Program-made: the position numbers and the translations under genes | Origin: Acidithiobacillus sp. | Lineage (GTDB): Bacteria; Pseudomonadota; Gammaproteobacteria; Acidithiobacillales; Acidithiobacillaceae | Assembly (NCBI RefSeq): GCF_027322205.1 | Contig: NZ_DAHVHY010000007.1 | Location: 1-52,597, forward strand | Length of the DNA stretch: 52,597 bases | Direction of reading: 5' to 3' | Notes under the pieces: model-generated | The model's input: only the letters and a program-made list of their open reading frames with translations | Database searches by the model: none | Told to the model about the DNA's origin: nothing | In this document: positions 17,370-26,415 of the stretch, one piece after another | How positions within the stretch are numbered: the stretch's first letter is position 1 | Layout: each line of letters starts with the position of its first letter

Positions 17370-19058
17370 ATGGAAATTCTGACAATAATCACACCATTTC
17401 TGCTGGTGTTGTCGGCAATCATTATATTTCTTTTCCTGCGTTCAAAACGCAGAATATCTGCACGGGTCAGCGTGATAGCCACATTGGTCACTTTTTTTCT
17501 GTCACTGGTCATGCTCGGCTACTATGTGGTCGCTGGCCATTCGCAGGTGGTACATATCGGTATCCATTGGGGCAGCATCTGGTTAGATCCCCTCAGTTTG
17601 ATCATGTGGGTATTTGTCAGTGGAATTAGTTTGCTTGTACACATGTACTCGGTACGGTACATGGTTGAAGAACCGAACTATACACGGTTCTTTGCCTTAT
17701 TGGATCTAATGACTGCGATCATTTTGTTCATGGTTTCTGCGGCAGATTTGGTTACCCTGCTGGTGACCTGGTTCCTCGTCGGTGTGGTTCTTTATTTTCT
17801 CCTCGGCCATGATACCAACCGCCCCGCAGCGGGGCGCTACGCCTTCTGGACACAAATCACTTACCGGGCAGGCGACTTGCCGCTTTGGTTCGCCGCATTT
17901 GTGTTGATCAAAACCTACCATTCCATATCCCTGCCAGTTATTTTTACGCAGATACAGATAAATCCGCATCTTCATGCTTTTTGGGGATTATCTATTCCGG
18001 AGCTGGTGGGTTTTCTTCTGGCTTTTGCGGCTTTCGCCCGCTCTGCACAGTTTTTACTCCATGGATGGTTGCCTTATACCATGGACGGACCGACCCCGGT
18101 TTCCGCATTGATGCACGCAGGCATCGTCAATGCCGGTGGATTTCTTTTTAATCGTTTCGCACCGGTTTTCGAGTATGCGGGAGGCGCTCTGCACATGGCT
18201 TTCATAGTGGGCTTGGTCACGGCGATTATCGGCTCGGCCATGATGTTGATTCAAAATGATGTGAAACGCTCTCTGGGCTATTCCACCATGGGGCAGATGG
18301 GTTTCATGGTCATGGAGTGCGGCGTGGGCGCTTTTCCCCTCGCCATTTTCCATTTGATAGCCCATGGTTTTTTCAAGGGCTCGATGTTTCTGAGTGCGGG
18401 AAATGTCATCGGTGAAGCACGTGCTCACGATGGTGTACCCCCCGATTCCATTTACACCGCCATTGTTGAGCGGCGACCGGCGAAGCCTTCCCGCTTGCCT
18501 TGGCTCGCGGCGGCGGCTCTAACCATTCTAGTGCCGGTGGCGGTTTTGACCTTGTCCCATTTCTTTGTGTCTTCGGAATTGCTTTACGAGCAGGGCGTCA
18601 TCATTCTTCTGTTTTTCGGCTGGGTAACTGGAGCGCAGGCACTATTTGCAACCCATAAGATGACGCACACTAATCCGTGGCGGCTTATGGGTGGGATATT
18701 AGAATCATTCGTACTCGTTGTGATTGGTTACACTCTGATCAGTCATTATTTTAGTAATTTTCTCTACCCGCATGGCGTCAGCCAAAAGCTTTATGCTGCC
18801 GCCAGTATTAATGCATTCGCTTTCGATGCGCTGGTCATTTTTCTTGCCTTTTTATTCGTTGGCGGCTGGGTACTGACCTTCTTTGCCGATTCCTCCGGCT
18901 GGTGGGATCATGTCGATAAGGGACGCTGGCGCGGAGCTTATCTTTCGATGTATGCCCTGCTCTCCAGGGAATTATATGTGAACGATATTTATGCAAGGCT
19001 GACGCAGCTTCTCTTGGTTTTTTCGCATCGCTTGAATATTTTGTTACGGTGGTGCTGA
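17370..19058 (+). CDS. dabB1: DAB inorganic carbon accumulation complex, membrane subunit DabB (NuoL/MrpA-like)
   Basis: A 562-residue polytopic protein of the proton-conducting membrane transporter family (NuoL, MrpA). It has about 14-16 hydrophobic segments and the signature PTPVSALMHAGIVNAGG, where the conserved Lys/His-lined channel helix lies, plus LGYSTMGQMGFM. In DAB complexes DabB is thought to couple the cation gradient to the cytoplasmic DabA, giving one-way hydration of CO2 to bicarbonate. The start follows GGGAGGCG. It ends 1 bp before the next gene. It is not part of a nuo operon, which supports the DabB call. Confidence 0.9.
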   Translation: MEILTIITPFLLVLSAIIIFLFLRSKRRISARVSVIATLVTFFLSLVMLGYYVVAGHSQVVHIGIHWGSIWLDPLSLIMWVFVSGISLLVHMYSVRYMVEEPNYTRFFALLDLMTAIILFMVSAADLVTLLVTWFLVGVVLYFLLGHDTNRPAAGRYAFWTQITYRAGDLPLWFAAFVLIKTYHSISLPVIFTQIQINPHLHAFWGLSIPELVGFLLAFAAFARSAQFLLHGWLPYTMDGPTPVSALMHAGIVNAGGFLFNRFAPVFEYAGGALHMAFIVGLVTAIIGSAMMLIQNDVKRSLGYSTMGQMGFMVMECGVGAFPLAIFHLIAHGFFKGSMFLSAGNVIGEARAHDGVPPDSIYTAIVERRPAKPSRLPWLAAAALTILVPVAVLTLSHFFVSSELLYEQGVIILLFFGWVTGAQALFATHKMTHTNPWRLMGGILESFVLVVIGYTLISHYFSNFLYPHGVSQKLYAAASINAFAFDALVIFLAFLFVGGWVLTFFADSSGWWDHVDKGRWRGAYLSMYALLSRELYVNDIYARLTQLLLVFSHRLNILLRWC

Positions 19059-19059
19059 T

Positions 19060-19824
19060 ATGGATATCTTGATCTGGATCATGGCTGGGACATTGCTTCC
19101 GTGGTTTCCGTTAAGCTGGATTTTTAACAAGCTGCTTGCCAGCGCTCCGGGATTCTGGGCTCAGGCTCTGGCTATTCTGGTGTTTCCACAGTTGGGTTTG
19201 CTGCTTTTGATACATTCTGGAGCATGGCAGGCATTACCGGTTGGGCTGGATCCCAACTTGCGCGTCATAGCGCTTTTTACGGCAGTGTTCTACGCCTTTC
19301 GTGCGGCTAGTACCCGTGAAGTGCAGGTCTGGGCACGGCTGATGACGACGTCTGGGCTCGCACTAACCTGGTTGCTACATGGGCAGAACCTAGATCCCCT
19401 TATTCTACAGTCAGTTGCGCTGTCTTGGTCGATCCCCGGCGCGCTGATGCTGGTCTGGGCAGGACTTCTCAAGCAACGGATGGGGGGGGCCTACCTGGGG
19501 CTGACGGGTGGACTGGCGACGGTCTTGCCCCGTCTTTCCGCGCTGGTCACGCTCACCGCCCTCGCAGCTTCGGCGACGCCGATTTTTCCCAATTTTTTCA
19601 TCCTATTCTACGTGGTAAAGGCTCTGCCGTTGCTATGGATCCCAGGGGGCCTTCTGGTTTTGTTGCTTTGGGGCTGGGCCGTAGGACGGTTTTTGCAGGA
19701 TTTACTCTTCGGTATCTACCGGGGTGAGTTACTTGAGGATCTGACAGTGGGCGGCACCTGGTTGGGCGGCCTCGTGCTGGGACTATTTGCGGTTGGAGGC
19801 ATTTTTTGGGGGGCGCATGGATAA
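19060..19824 (+). CDS. Unnamed polytopic membrane protein between dabB and dabA
   Basis: A 254-residue, very hydrophobic protein with about seven predicted membrane segments (for example AQALAILVFPQLGLLLLIH and GGLLVLLLWGWAVGRFL). I do not recognise a named family. It is tightly packed: 1 bp after dabB1 and overlapping dabA1 by 8 bp, so it is co-translated with them. Some DAB operons of chemoautotrophs are reported to carry an extra gene of unknown function between the two subunits, and this fits that place. The second DAB locus in this window lacks it. A role as accessory membrane subunit is inference. Confidence 0.75.
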   Translation: MDILIWIMAGTLLPWFPLSWIFNKLLASAPGFWAQALAILVFPQLGLLLLIHSGAWQALPVGLDPNLRVIALFTAVFYAFRAASTREVQVWARLMTTSGLALTWLLHGQNLDPLILQSVALSWSIPGALMLVWAGLLKQRMGGAYLGLTGGLATVLPRLSALVTLTALAASATPIFPNFFILFYVVKALPLLWIPGGLLVLLLWGWAVGRFLQDLLFGIYRGELLEDLTVGGTWLGGLVLGLFAVGGIFWGAHG

Positions 19825-22800
19825 TAAATTAACCTTGGGCGACCGGCTCAATGTTCGTTCGATGATTTATGTGGCCAGTGAACCGATTCCACGGTTCTGG
19901 CCGATGCGTACCTTCATTCATCACAATCCGCTTTTTGGTCTTGAGCATCTGTCTTTTGATGCAGCGATAGAAGAAGCCAACACACTTTTCCATGGTCGTG
20001 GATATCTTTCAAGAAGTCAGTACCAAGAATATCGCCTTGCCGGAAAAGTGGATGATGCCAAGCTTGAAAAGTATCTTGACGATTTCTTGAGTGCGCTTCC
20101 CGGGGTATTGCCCGGTGTGGCGCTCCGGAAATGGCTCTGGTCTTTACTGACGGTTTGTCAGAGTGAGCAGGTGGTACCGAAAACGGACTGGCTCAACGGA
20201 CAGCTTCTTCATGACGTTCTGCATGGTCAATCAACGGCCATGAATAGGGACACGCAGCAGCTTCAGCTTGGTGTGATACTCGCTCATAAAATTGCTCCGG
20301 ATGGCCCGGTTTACGCCAACATTGATCGTCTATTTGGAACGGATATCGGCCAAACCTTGGACGAACTTCTCATCAAGAGTTGTCTGGATTTTTTTGATGA
20401 GGGGCAATCCGCCTGGCAGGCACCGGGACGTGACCAGGGATTTTTTGCTGCCTGGAAGGAGGTAGCACAGCACAATGTGCGTTTTTTCTTGCGTGGCTTG
20501 CAGTTGCGACAGCTGCTGGAGTCTGAAGAGACTCCCGAGGGAATGGTCGCGCACATCCTGAAACGGCTCAAAGTGCCTGAGGAATCCTGGCAGAGATATA
20601 TCACTCGACAATTGACTCGCCTGCATGGGTGGGCCGGGTTTATTCGCTTTCGGAGCTCGGCAAGATATTACTATTGGGCGGAGCAGTTTCCGGCGGATCT
20701 AACGGACTTTCTGGCGGTGCGCATGGTTCTGGGGATGGCGCTTCTGCAGGAGGCGGTCCGGCATCATGACTGTCCGGCGAACGCCGAGGCGGTGCAGGCA
20801 TTTGTTCACGCCGATCCCCTGGGGGCTTATCTGCGTCTTGAACTGCATACCGGATCCATCCTCCCGGCGTGGGCCCATCGTGTCGAGGATGTTCTGGCTC
20901 GCCGCCGTCGTCCCAGTTTTGAAAAACTCGCCCATGCGTACATGGATAACAAATCCCGTTGGGAGGGCGAGCGTCAGGCGTCCCATCTGCGTCGACTGGC
21001 CGCGACCATGGGTGGAGATGCGGAGGCAGAGCTGATGGCGATGACTCCTGCGCAATTGCACGAATTTATGGAGGTTGTGCGTAATTGGGAGAAGGGAGAG
21101 GGCTTTGTCTGGCTGCGTTCCATGGAAACGCATTACATCAAGGCGTTGATCAATCGGGTCAATATTCCCAAAGCCTCGGCTCCGCCAGTAGATAAACGCC
21201 CCTTTGCTCAGGCCATGTTATGTATTGATGTGCGCTCCGAACCTATGCGTCGGCATCTGGAGGCTATTGGTGATTATGAGACATTTGGCATCGGTGGCTT
21301 TTTTGGCGTTCCGATCAGTTTTTTGGGATACGGCAAAGGCACTGAGGTGCACCTTTGCCCTGCGATTCAAACTCCAAAAAACCTGATTCTCGAGATTCCT
21401 GCAGCACTGGAGCTCGAAGAGGAGCCACTTTATGGCGCTCTGGAACATGTGCTGCATGACCTCAAGGGATCGGTGCTTTCACCATTTGTGGCCGTTGAAG
21501 CCGTCGGTTTGATATTTAGTCTCGGATTGATCGGTAAGACTGTGGCACCACTTACTTATCACCAGCTGCACGACCGTCTGCATGCGGATAAACCCGTTAC
21601 GCGCCTGCTACTGGATAAGCTGAGTCATGACCAGGCGAACTCTATTTTGCGTGCGGTACAACGTGCCATGATTGTTCGTGCCTTGATCAAGGAGTGGAAC
21701 ATACCTCGTGATCAGGTGACCGATGATGATGTCCGGCAATTGCGGGAAATTGCCCTCGAAAATGCACAGGGCCCCAGCGACTTGGCGCAGAGGCGAGATA
21801 TTAGTGATCAGGATGAAATGGCATTTATCCAGAAGCTTCGTGATATCTATCGGGTAGAGCGTCATGAAATGAGTTTGCAAATGGAGCGACTCGGACGCAT
21901 CGGCTTTAGTGTGGATGAACAGGTTCGTTATATTTCTCAATCGCTTCTTTTGGTTGGACTGAATCGTAATTTCTCCCGTTTTGTACTGATGGTGGCGCAT
22001 GAAAGTCAGACCCAAAACAATCCTTATGAATCAGCTTTGGATTGTGGTGCCTGTGGTGGTGGTAAGGGCCTCCCCAATGCGCGTGTTTTTGCCGCCATGG
22101 CCAACAAGCCGGAAGTCAGACGACGTCTACGTGACTTAGGTATAGTCATTCCGGAGGATTCCTGGTTCATGCCCGCCGTTCACAACACCACGACGGACGC
22201 GGTCGAGCTCATGGATATCGATTTGTTACCGGCCCGGCATCTGCTCTATCTGGAACGTTTGCGTAATGGACTTTCTGCTGCCTCCCGACGCTCGGCAGCA
22301 GAACGTATGCCCACCCTGGGTGGTCCTGGACGCTTGGCTGAGGAACCTTACGCGGCGGTAATGATGGCTCGGCGGCAGGCGCATGACTGGTCTCAGGTGC
22401 GTCCGGAGTGGGGGCTGGCCCGGAATGTCTATGCGATTGTGGGCAAACGCGAACTGACAGAAGGGCTGGATCTGGAAAGTCGGGCTTTTCTGCATTCGTA
22501 CGACTATCGCCTCGATCCCAAGGGACGTCTTCTGGAGACGATTCTGTCCAGTCCTATGGTGGTCGGCGAATGGATCAACTTGGAACACTATTTTTCGGTA
22601 GTGGATACCGAGCACTATGGTAGTGGTAGCAAAGCGTATCATAATGTGGCCGGCAGATTTGCGGTGATGACCGGTAATCAGAGTGACTTACGTACCGGCT
22701 TGCCTACCCAGACTGTTCTCAAGGACGGTAAACCTTATCATGAACCGGTACGTCTGATCGTGCTCGTGGAGGCGCCGCTGTCCTTTGTGCAGAAAGCGGT

Positions 22801-22969
22801 CGGTAATTTGGTGAAAATTAAGGCGCTGGTGGGCGGTGCCTGGGTGCGAGTCATTATTATGGACCCGGAAGACGCGTATCGTGCCTATGTGCTGGATGAT
22901 GGTGCGTTCCGCTTGCAGGAACGATCCGAGTTATCAATGAGTCAGCCCCTTATGGAGGATATTGCATGA
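19817..22969 (+). CDS. dabA1: DAB inorganic carbon accumulation complex, catalytic subunit DabA (DUF2309)
   Basis: From the ATG at 19817 it has 1050 residues and belongs to the large DUF2309/UPF0753 type. The carbonic-anhydrase-like zinc site is visible: C469 and D471 in AMLCIDVRSEP, H728 in MVAHESQTQNNP and C743 in LDCGACGGGKG. The C-x-D spacing and the 15-residue H-to-C spacing agree with characterised DabA. The predicted start is inside the preceding gene after GGGGGGCG; the frame is open further up, to 19787, but the HNPLFGLEHL segment at about 35-44 marks the conserved N-terminus. It is longer than DabA2 of Halothiobacillus (about 830). The stop overlaps the PII gene by ATGA. Confidence 0.93.
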   Translation: MDNKLTLGDRLNVRSMIYVASEPIPRFWPMRTFIHHNPLFGLEHLSFDAAIEEANTLFHGRGYLSRSQYQEYRLAGKVDDAKLEKYLDDFLSALPGVLPGVALRKWLWSLLTVCQSEQVVPKTDWLNGQLLHDVLHGQSTAMNRDTQQLQLGVILAHKIAPDGPVYANIDRLFGTDIGQTLDELLIKSCLDFFDEGQSAWQAPGRDQGFFAAWKEVAQHNVRFFLRGLQLRQLLESEETPEGMVAHILKRLKVPEESWQRYITRQLTRLHGWAGFIRFRSSARYYYWAEQFPADLTDFLAVRMVLGMALLQEAVRHHDCPANAEAVQAFVHADPLGAYLRLELHTGSILPAWAHRVEDVLARRRRPSFEKLAHAYMDNKSRWEGERQASHLRRLAATMGGDAEAELMAMTPAQLHEFMEVVRNWEKGEGFVWLRSMETHYIKALINRVNIPKASAPPVDKRPFAQAMLCIDVRSEPMRRHLEAIGDYETFGIGGFFGVPISFLGYGKGTEVHLCPAIQTPKNLILEIPAALELEEEPLYGALEHVLHDLKGSVLSPFVAVEAVGLIFSLGLIGKTVAPLTYHQLHDRLHADKPVTRLLLDKLSHDQANSILRAVQRAMIVRALIKEWNIPRDQVTDDDVRQLREIALENAQGPSDLAQRRDISDQDEMAFIQKLRDIYRVERHEMSLQMERLGRIGFSVDEQVRYISQSLLLVGLNRNFSRFVLMVAHESQTQNNPYESALDCGACGGGKGLPNARVFAAMANKPEVRRRLRDLGIVIPEDSWFMPAVHNTTTDAVELMDIDLLPARHLLYLERLRNGLSAASRRSAAERMPTLGGPGRLAEEPYAAVMMARRQAHDWSQVRPEWGLARNVYAIVGKRELTEGLDLESRAFLHSYDYRLDPKGRLLETILSSPMVVGEWINLEHYFSVVDTEHYGSGSKAYHNVAGRFAVMTGNQSDLRTGLPTQTVLKDGKPYHEPVRLIVLVEAPLSFVQKAVGNLVKIKALVGGAWVRVIIMDPEDAYRAYVLDDGAFRLQERSELSMSQPLMEDIA

Positions 22970-23292
22970 AAACCCTGAATCTGAGTCCACTGAAGAAGTT
23001 GGAGATCATCATGGAAGGTGTCCACAAAGACTTCGCTACGGATCTCCTAGATCGTTCTGGTGTAAAGGGATACACCATTGTCGGAAATCTTTCCGGAAAG
23101 GGCAGTCACGGTATTCATAATGGGCATGTCATGTTTAACGAAGATGATGTGTTGATCATGATCATTGTGGCTGTTCCAGAGGAGTTGGTGCCTCCCATCC
23201 TGGAAGGTTTCGCCCCTTTTTTTGAGAAGCACACTGGAGTGGTTTTCGTGACCGATATTCAGGTCAGCCGTCTGGTGAAGTTCAAGAACTAA
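22966..23292 (+). CDS. cpII: Carboxysome-associated PII-like signalling protein
   Basis: A 108-residue PII-fold protein: LKKLEIIMEG strand, GVKGYTIVGNLSGKGSHG in the T-loop/GYT region, then EDDVLIMIIVAVPEELV and a C-terminal VTDIQVSRLV. The loop differs from classical GlnB/GlnK: there is no uridylylation Tyr motif. Such proteins (CPII) next to bicarbonate transporters in autotrophs bind ADP/AMP and bicarbonate in the studied case. The overlap with dabA1 (ATGA) suggests it directly regulates the DAB complex. The symbol is descriptive. Confidence 0.85.
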   Translation: MKTLNLSPLKKLEIIMEGVHKDFATDLLDRSGVKGYTIVGNLSGKGSHGIHNGHVMFNEDDVLIMIIVAVPEELVPPILEGFAPFFEKHTGVVFVTDIQVSRLVKFKN

Positions 23293-23309
23293 CTTTGCAA
23301 GGTATTTTT

Positions 23310-23474
23310 GTGAATAGCGCTCAATACCGCTACTGCTGGCGGGTGCGTTTTGCGGCACCGGAAGTAATCAATTCCTATCACGAGCACCCTGACTATGTGG
23401 CCTTCACCAACCGGCGTTTCCGGCCCGTGGCCGACCGGGAAATCAGCATCGACTACGCCATGGAATGTTTATGA
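23310..23474 (+). CDS. Stand-alone half Dabb domain (copy of aldolase-fusion C-terminus)
   Basis: From a GTG at 23310, preceded by AAGG, an open frame of 54 residues encodes the last 51 residues of the aldolase/Dabb fusion with one amino-acid change (Asp to Asn). It lies 17 bp after the PII gene. It contains only the second half of the domain, so it is probably a relic of the duplication; expression through read-through of the DAB operon is possible. Confidence 0.5.
   Translation: MNSAQYRYCWRVRFAAPEVINSYHEHPDYVAFTNRRFRPVADREISIDYAMECL
23317..23474 (+). repeat. 158-bp direct repeat, right copy
   Basis: This is the partner of 16284-16441. Homology begins and ends at equivalent points: GCGCTCAATACCG on the left and the TGA stop on the right. 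Beyond the right end the flanks differ: bioD at the left copy, ilvD at the right copy. Confidence 0.92.
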
Positions 23475-23674
23475 GGGCGGCAGCACCCCGCACACGCGGC
23501 AAGCGCGCCGATGCCGATATTGCAAGGCGTGATGCTACTGTGCGCATTCGCCACGCCGACGATAGGTTTGTCGAAGTCCTGATCACCAAACCCCACCGCA
23601 CGCAGCAGGGTCCGGTTGGGGGAGCGCTGCACGCCCTGCGTGACGGTCTTGCTTCTGCGGTTGTCAGGCATCAT
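23475..23674 (-). pseudogene. ilvD: Truncated dihydroxy-acid dehydratase, N-terminal fragment
   Basis: On the minus strand, after a perfect AGGAGGG site, ATGATG opens a frame whose first 50 or so residues are typical of IlvD ([48 protein letters not shown]). The match fails near 23500, and by 23474 the sequence is the 158-bp repeat. Only about 10% of a 550-residue enzyme is left, without its Fe-S ligands beyond the first Cys. A full copy must exist elsewhere if the organism is prototrophic. Confidence 0.82.
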
Positions 23675-23752
23675 TACCCTCCTGAGTATGTGTAAGCCGC
23701 GGCAAAATGCAGCGGAAATTTACGGAATCCTGGGGGCCGACACACTGCCGGC

Positions 23753-24790
23753 TCATGTCAGCACTGTCCACGCCATTGTTTTGCCGGCGCGCAGCGGCAC
23801 CACCGTGTCCTGCCCGAAATGCAGTTCTTCGGGCACCGTCCAGATCCGCTGCTCCAGGGTGAGGGTGTCCCGGTTGCGCGGCAGTCGGTAGAAATCGGGT
23901 CCGTGGAAGCTCGCGAAGGCCTCCAGGCGGTCGAGCGCACCGGCGCGCTCGAAAATTTCGGTATACAGTTCCACTGCGGCGTGTGCGCTATAGATGCCGG
24001 CACAGCCGCAGGCGGACTCCTTGGCGTGTCGCGGATGCGGCGCGCTGTCGGTGCCGAGAAAAAACTTCGGGTTGCCGCTTGTGGCGGCGGCGACAAGCGC
24101 TGCGCGCTGCGTCTCCCGCTTCAGGAGCGGCAGGCAGTAATAATGTGGCCGTAACCCGCCCTCGAATAGCGCGTTGCGGTTGAGCAGCAAATGGTGTGCG
24201 GTAATCGTCGCGGCCACGTTGTCGGGGGCCTGCCGGACGAAGTCGACCGCCGCGCGCGTGGTAATGTGCTCCAGCACCATGCGCAGGCCGGGAAAATCGC
24301 GCGTCAACGGCATGAGGTGCCGGTCGATGAACACCGCCTCACGGTCAAACACGTCCACGGTCGGATCGGTCACTTCGCCGTGCAGCAACAACGGCAGATC
24401 CTGCTTTTCCATCGCCGCGAGCACTGAATAGACACGCTTCAGATCGGTCACGCCATGCTCGGAATGGGTGGTTGCGCCGGTCGGGTAGTACTTGACCGCC
24501 TGCACAAAACCACTGTTTTTTGCCTTCTCAATTTCTGCTGCCGGCATATTGCCTGTGAGATAAAGGGTCATGAGCGGCTCGAAGCGCATATCCGCTGGGA
24601 GTGCCGCGAGGATGCGGTCGCGATAGGCCTGCGCCAAATCGACGGTCGTGATGGGAGGTTGAAGATTGGGCATGACAATGGCGCGCGCAAAGCACCTCGC
24701 GGTGTCGGGGAGTGCCGCGGCCATCATCGCGCCATCCCGAAGATGGAGATGCCAATCGTCGGGGCGTATGAGCGTCAGTCGCTTCACCAT
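23753..24790 (-). CDS. pyrC: Dihydroorotase
   Basis: A 345-residue class II dihydroorotase of pyrimidine biosynthesis, as in E. coli PyrC. Binuclear zinc site features: H14 and H16 in DDWHLHLRDG, the carbamylated lysine K100 in QAVKYYPTGATTHSEHG, and the late Asp in GTDSAPH. The length is as in E. coli (348). It is transcribed towards the ilvD fragment and the DAB module; no operon partner is seen. Confidence 0.95.
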   Translation of the reverse strand: MVKRLTLIRPDDWHLHLRDGAMMAAALPDTARCFARAIVMPNLQPPITTVDLAQAYRDRILAALPADMRFEPLMTLYLTGNMPAAEIEKAKNSGFVQAVKYYPTGATTHSEHGVTDLKRVYSVLAAMEKQDLPLLLHGEVTDPTVDVFDREAVFIDRHLMPLTRDFPGLRMVLEHITTRAAVDFVRQAPDNVAATITAHHLLLNRNALFEGGLRPHYYCLPLLKRETQRAALVAAATSGNPKFFLGTDSAPHPRHAKESACGCAGIYSAHAAVELYTEIFERAGALDRLEAFASFHGPDFYRLPRNRDTLTLEQRIWTVPEELHFGQDTVVPLRAGKTMAWTVLT

Positions 24791-24856
24791 GGGTACCTTC
24801 CTGGCGCATAAAGTCAGAGTATAACCATCCGGGTCGATTCTACCGTGTTCATTTTT

Positions 24857-25414
24857 TCAATGGCATGACAGTTCGTCCTGTAAGGACAAAGCACCCGTAT
24901 CCGGGTCGCAATAAATTGGGTCGGCAATCCGAAGCGGGTAGCTAAGACTCAGTTGCGTGATCTCGGCATGCACTTGTTCCATGGGGGTGCCACGCGCGAA
25001 GACCGGTGAATAAGCGCCAACGGTCCCGGTGTCTCCCTGCGTAAGCGCAATCAGCGCATCAAGCAGTAGGTTATGGGAAAGCGCCATCCCCTCATTGGTC
25101 TCCCGGCATACTGCCTCGATCGAGGCGACTGACCAGATACCCCACAAGGCAAAAATTTCCCGCATCGTGAGAAGAAGTGTCTGCGTGGCTGACAATGGCC
25201 GTACCCATTCTTGAGGAAGGCTAGTGACTGTGTGCTTATCCACCCAGGCGCCCAAGAAACGTTCATTGGCAAAGGAATCGCTTTGGCGACTGCGACAAAA
25301 CGCAAGAAACGCCTCGACCTGCTGGCAGGCACTGGCAAGGTCGTCTGTTCTCCGCACGAAAAGAAACAAACGTGCTATTGGAACATCCCGCACTTCCTCG
25401 GTAGTCGTTGTCAT
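24857..25414 (-). CDS. Protein of unknown function (185 aa)
   Basis: The start at 25414 is set by GAGGAG about 10 nt upstream; the frame continues further up inside the next gene but without support. The protein is soluble and mostly helical (LASACQQVEAFLAFCRSRQS, VASIEAVCRETNEGMALSHNLLLDALIALTQ split by turns), ending in LSLQDELSCH. No family was recognised. It is 56 bp downstream of the DUF6671-like gene and probably in one transcript with it. Confidence 0.65.
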   Translation of the reverse strand: MTTTTEEVRDVPIARLFLFVRRTDDLASACQQVEAFLAFCRSRQSDSFANERFLGAWVDKHTVTSLPQEWVRPLSATQTLLLTMREIFALWGIWSVASIEAVCRETNEGMALSHNLLLDALIALTQGDTGTVGAYSPVFARGTPMEQVHAEITQLSLSYPLRIADPIYCDPDTGALSLQDELSCH

Positions 25415-25470
25415 GATGGGATACTCCTCAATTCGGGCTGCCGACACATGGCTGTCATGCCGTTTCGGAT

Positions 25471-26349
25471 TCACGGATTGCACCAGTCGCAGTGGCCCGC
25501 TGGAGCGGCCTTCTCCGGGCGTTCCAGCGTGACCTGGTGGCCACACCTGGCACAATGGTGGATTTCCGCCCGGGTGTCCCGTGTCGGGGCGCCGCAATCC
25601 TCGCAAGGCAGTCCGGAGACGCGCTCCACGATCTGAAAGCCGGGCGTGTTGCAGATCGGGCATGGGGTGCAAAGCTTGTGTGCGAGATCCCGTGTGGCCG
25701 AAGCAATGATCTCCATGCGCATGGGGTTCATATGGGCACGCACGTCGCTTTCCAGGAAGGCGCAGCCGTTGTCCGCCTCACCACAGGCCCAGAAAAAGGC
25801 CTCGCGCAGCGATGCCCAGTCGGCAATCCCTTTGCGGACGCGGGAGTCGCTCTCATGGTGCGGACGTACTACCATCCCGTGTTCGGGAAAATCTGTCGCA
25901 CGGGCGAATGCCTCGGCCTGCTCCCAGTTGGCAGCGAGCAGATGAGAGAAGTTGGTTCTACCCGAGGCAACACCCACCACTTCGATCCCGAGCGTATCGT
26001 CGATCCAGACGATCATTTCTACGTTTAAGGGAAACATCCCGGTAAATGGGTCTAGCCCAAAACTGCCCTCGCTAGCGAGTCCCAGGGGTAAATGCGCCAG
26101 ATCCATACCGATGCGCGCCTTTTTCCGCGCCGCCTCGATTTGGGTGCCAGCACGGGGGATGTCGCGGGTAAAGGTACCTAGCTGGTCCGTGTCAAAGCCT
26201 GTCACCAGGACAACATCGCAACCAATGGCGGCGGCCAGTATAGGAGTAATGACTTTCTCCTTGCCGTGCTGGGTAAGGAGGGCCACGCTTGAATCTTTGT
26301 AGATGGCGTTTTTCAAACGCGAATGTTTTGCATGCTCTAGCTCAGGCAT
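25471..26349 (-). CDS. DUF6671-like protein with C-terminal zinc ribbons
   Basis: A 292-residue protein. The N-terminal domain (LLTQHGKEKVITPIL, FDTDQLGTFTRDI, ARKKARIGMDL, LASEGSFG) resembles the family I know as DUF6671; its function is unknown. The C-terminal third has CPICNTPGF, CEDCGAP, HHCARCGHQ and CDWCNP, which would make two zinc-ribbon knuckles. The start is uncertain: the first ATG is used, but a downstream GTG just ahead of LLTQHGKE is also possible. It lies in a leftward group of three unknown genes divergent from dabB2. Confidence 0.7.
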   Translation of the reverse strand: MPELEHAKHSRLKNAIYKDSSVALLTQHGKEKVITPILAAAIGCDVVLVTGFDTDQLGTFTRDIPRAGTQIEAARKKARIGMDLAHLPLGLASEGSFGLDPFTGMFPLNVEMIVWIDDTLGIEVVGVASGRTNFSHLLAANWEQAEAFARATDFPEHGMVVRPHHESDSRVRKGIADWASLREAFFWACGEADNGCAFLESDVRAHMNPMRMEIIASATRDLAHKLCTPCPICNTPGFQIVERVSGLPCEDCGAPTRDTRAEIHHCARCGHQVTLERPEKAAPAGHCDWCNP

Positions 26350-26415
26350 TTACTGGCATGACTCCCCAAAAAGCACAGGCCATGGGGTTGCCAGGGCAAC
26401 CCCGACTTCATTTGG

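Noticed and set aside
17370-19058. NADH dehydrogenase subunit L (nuoL) or Mrp antiporter as identity of dabB1
   Set aside because: No other nuo or mrp genes are nearby, while a DUF2309 gene and a PII gene follow directly, which fits DabB.
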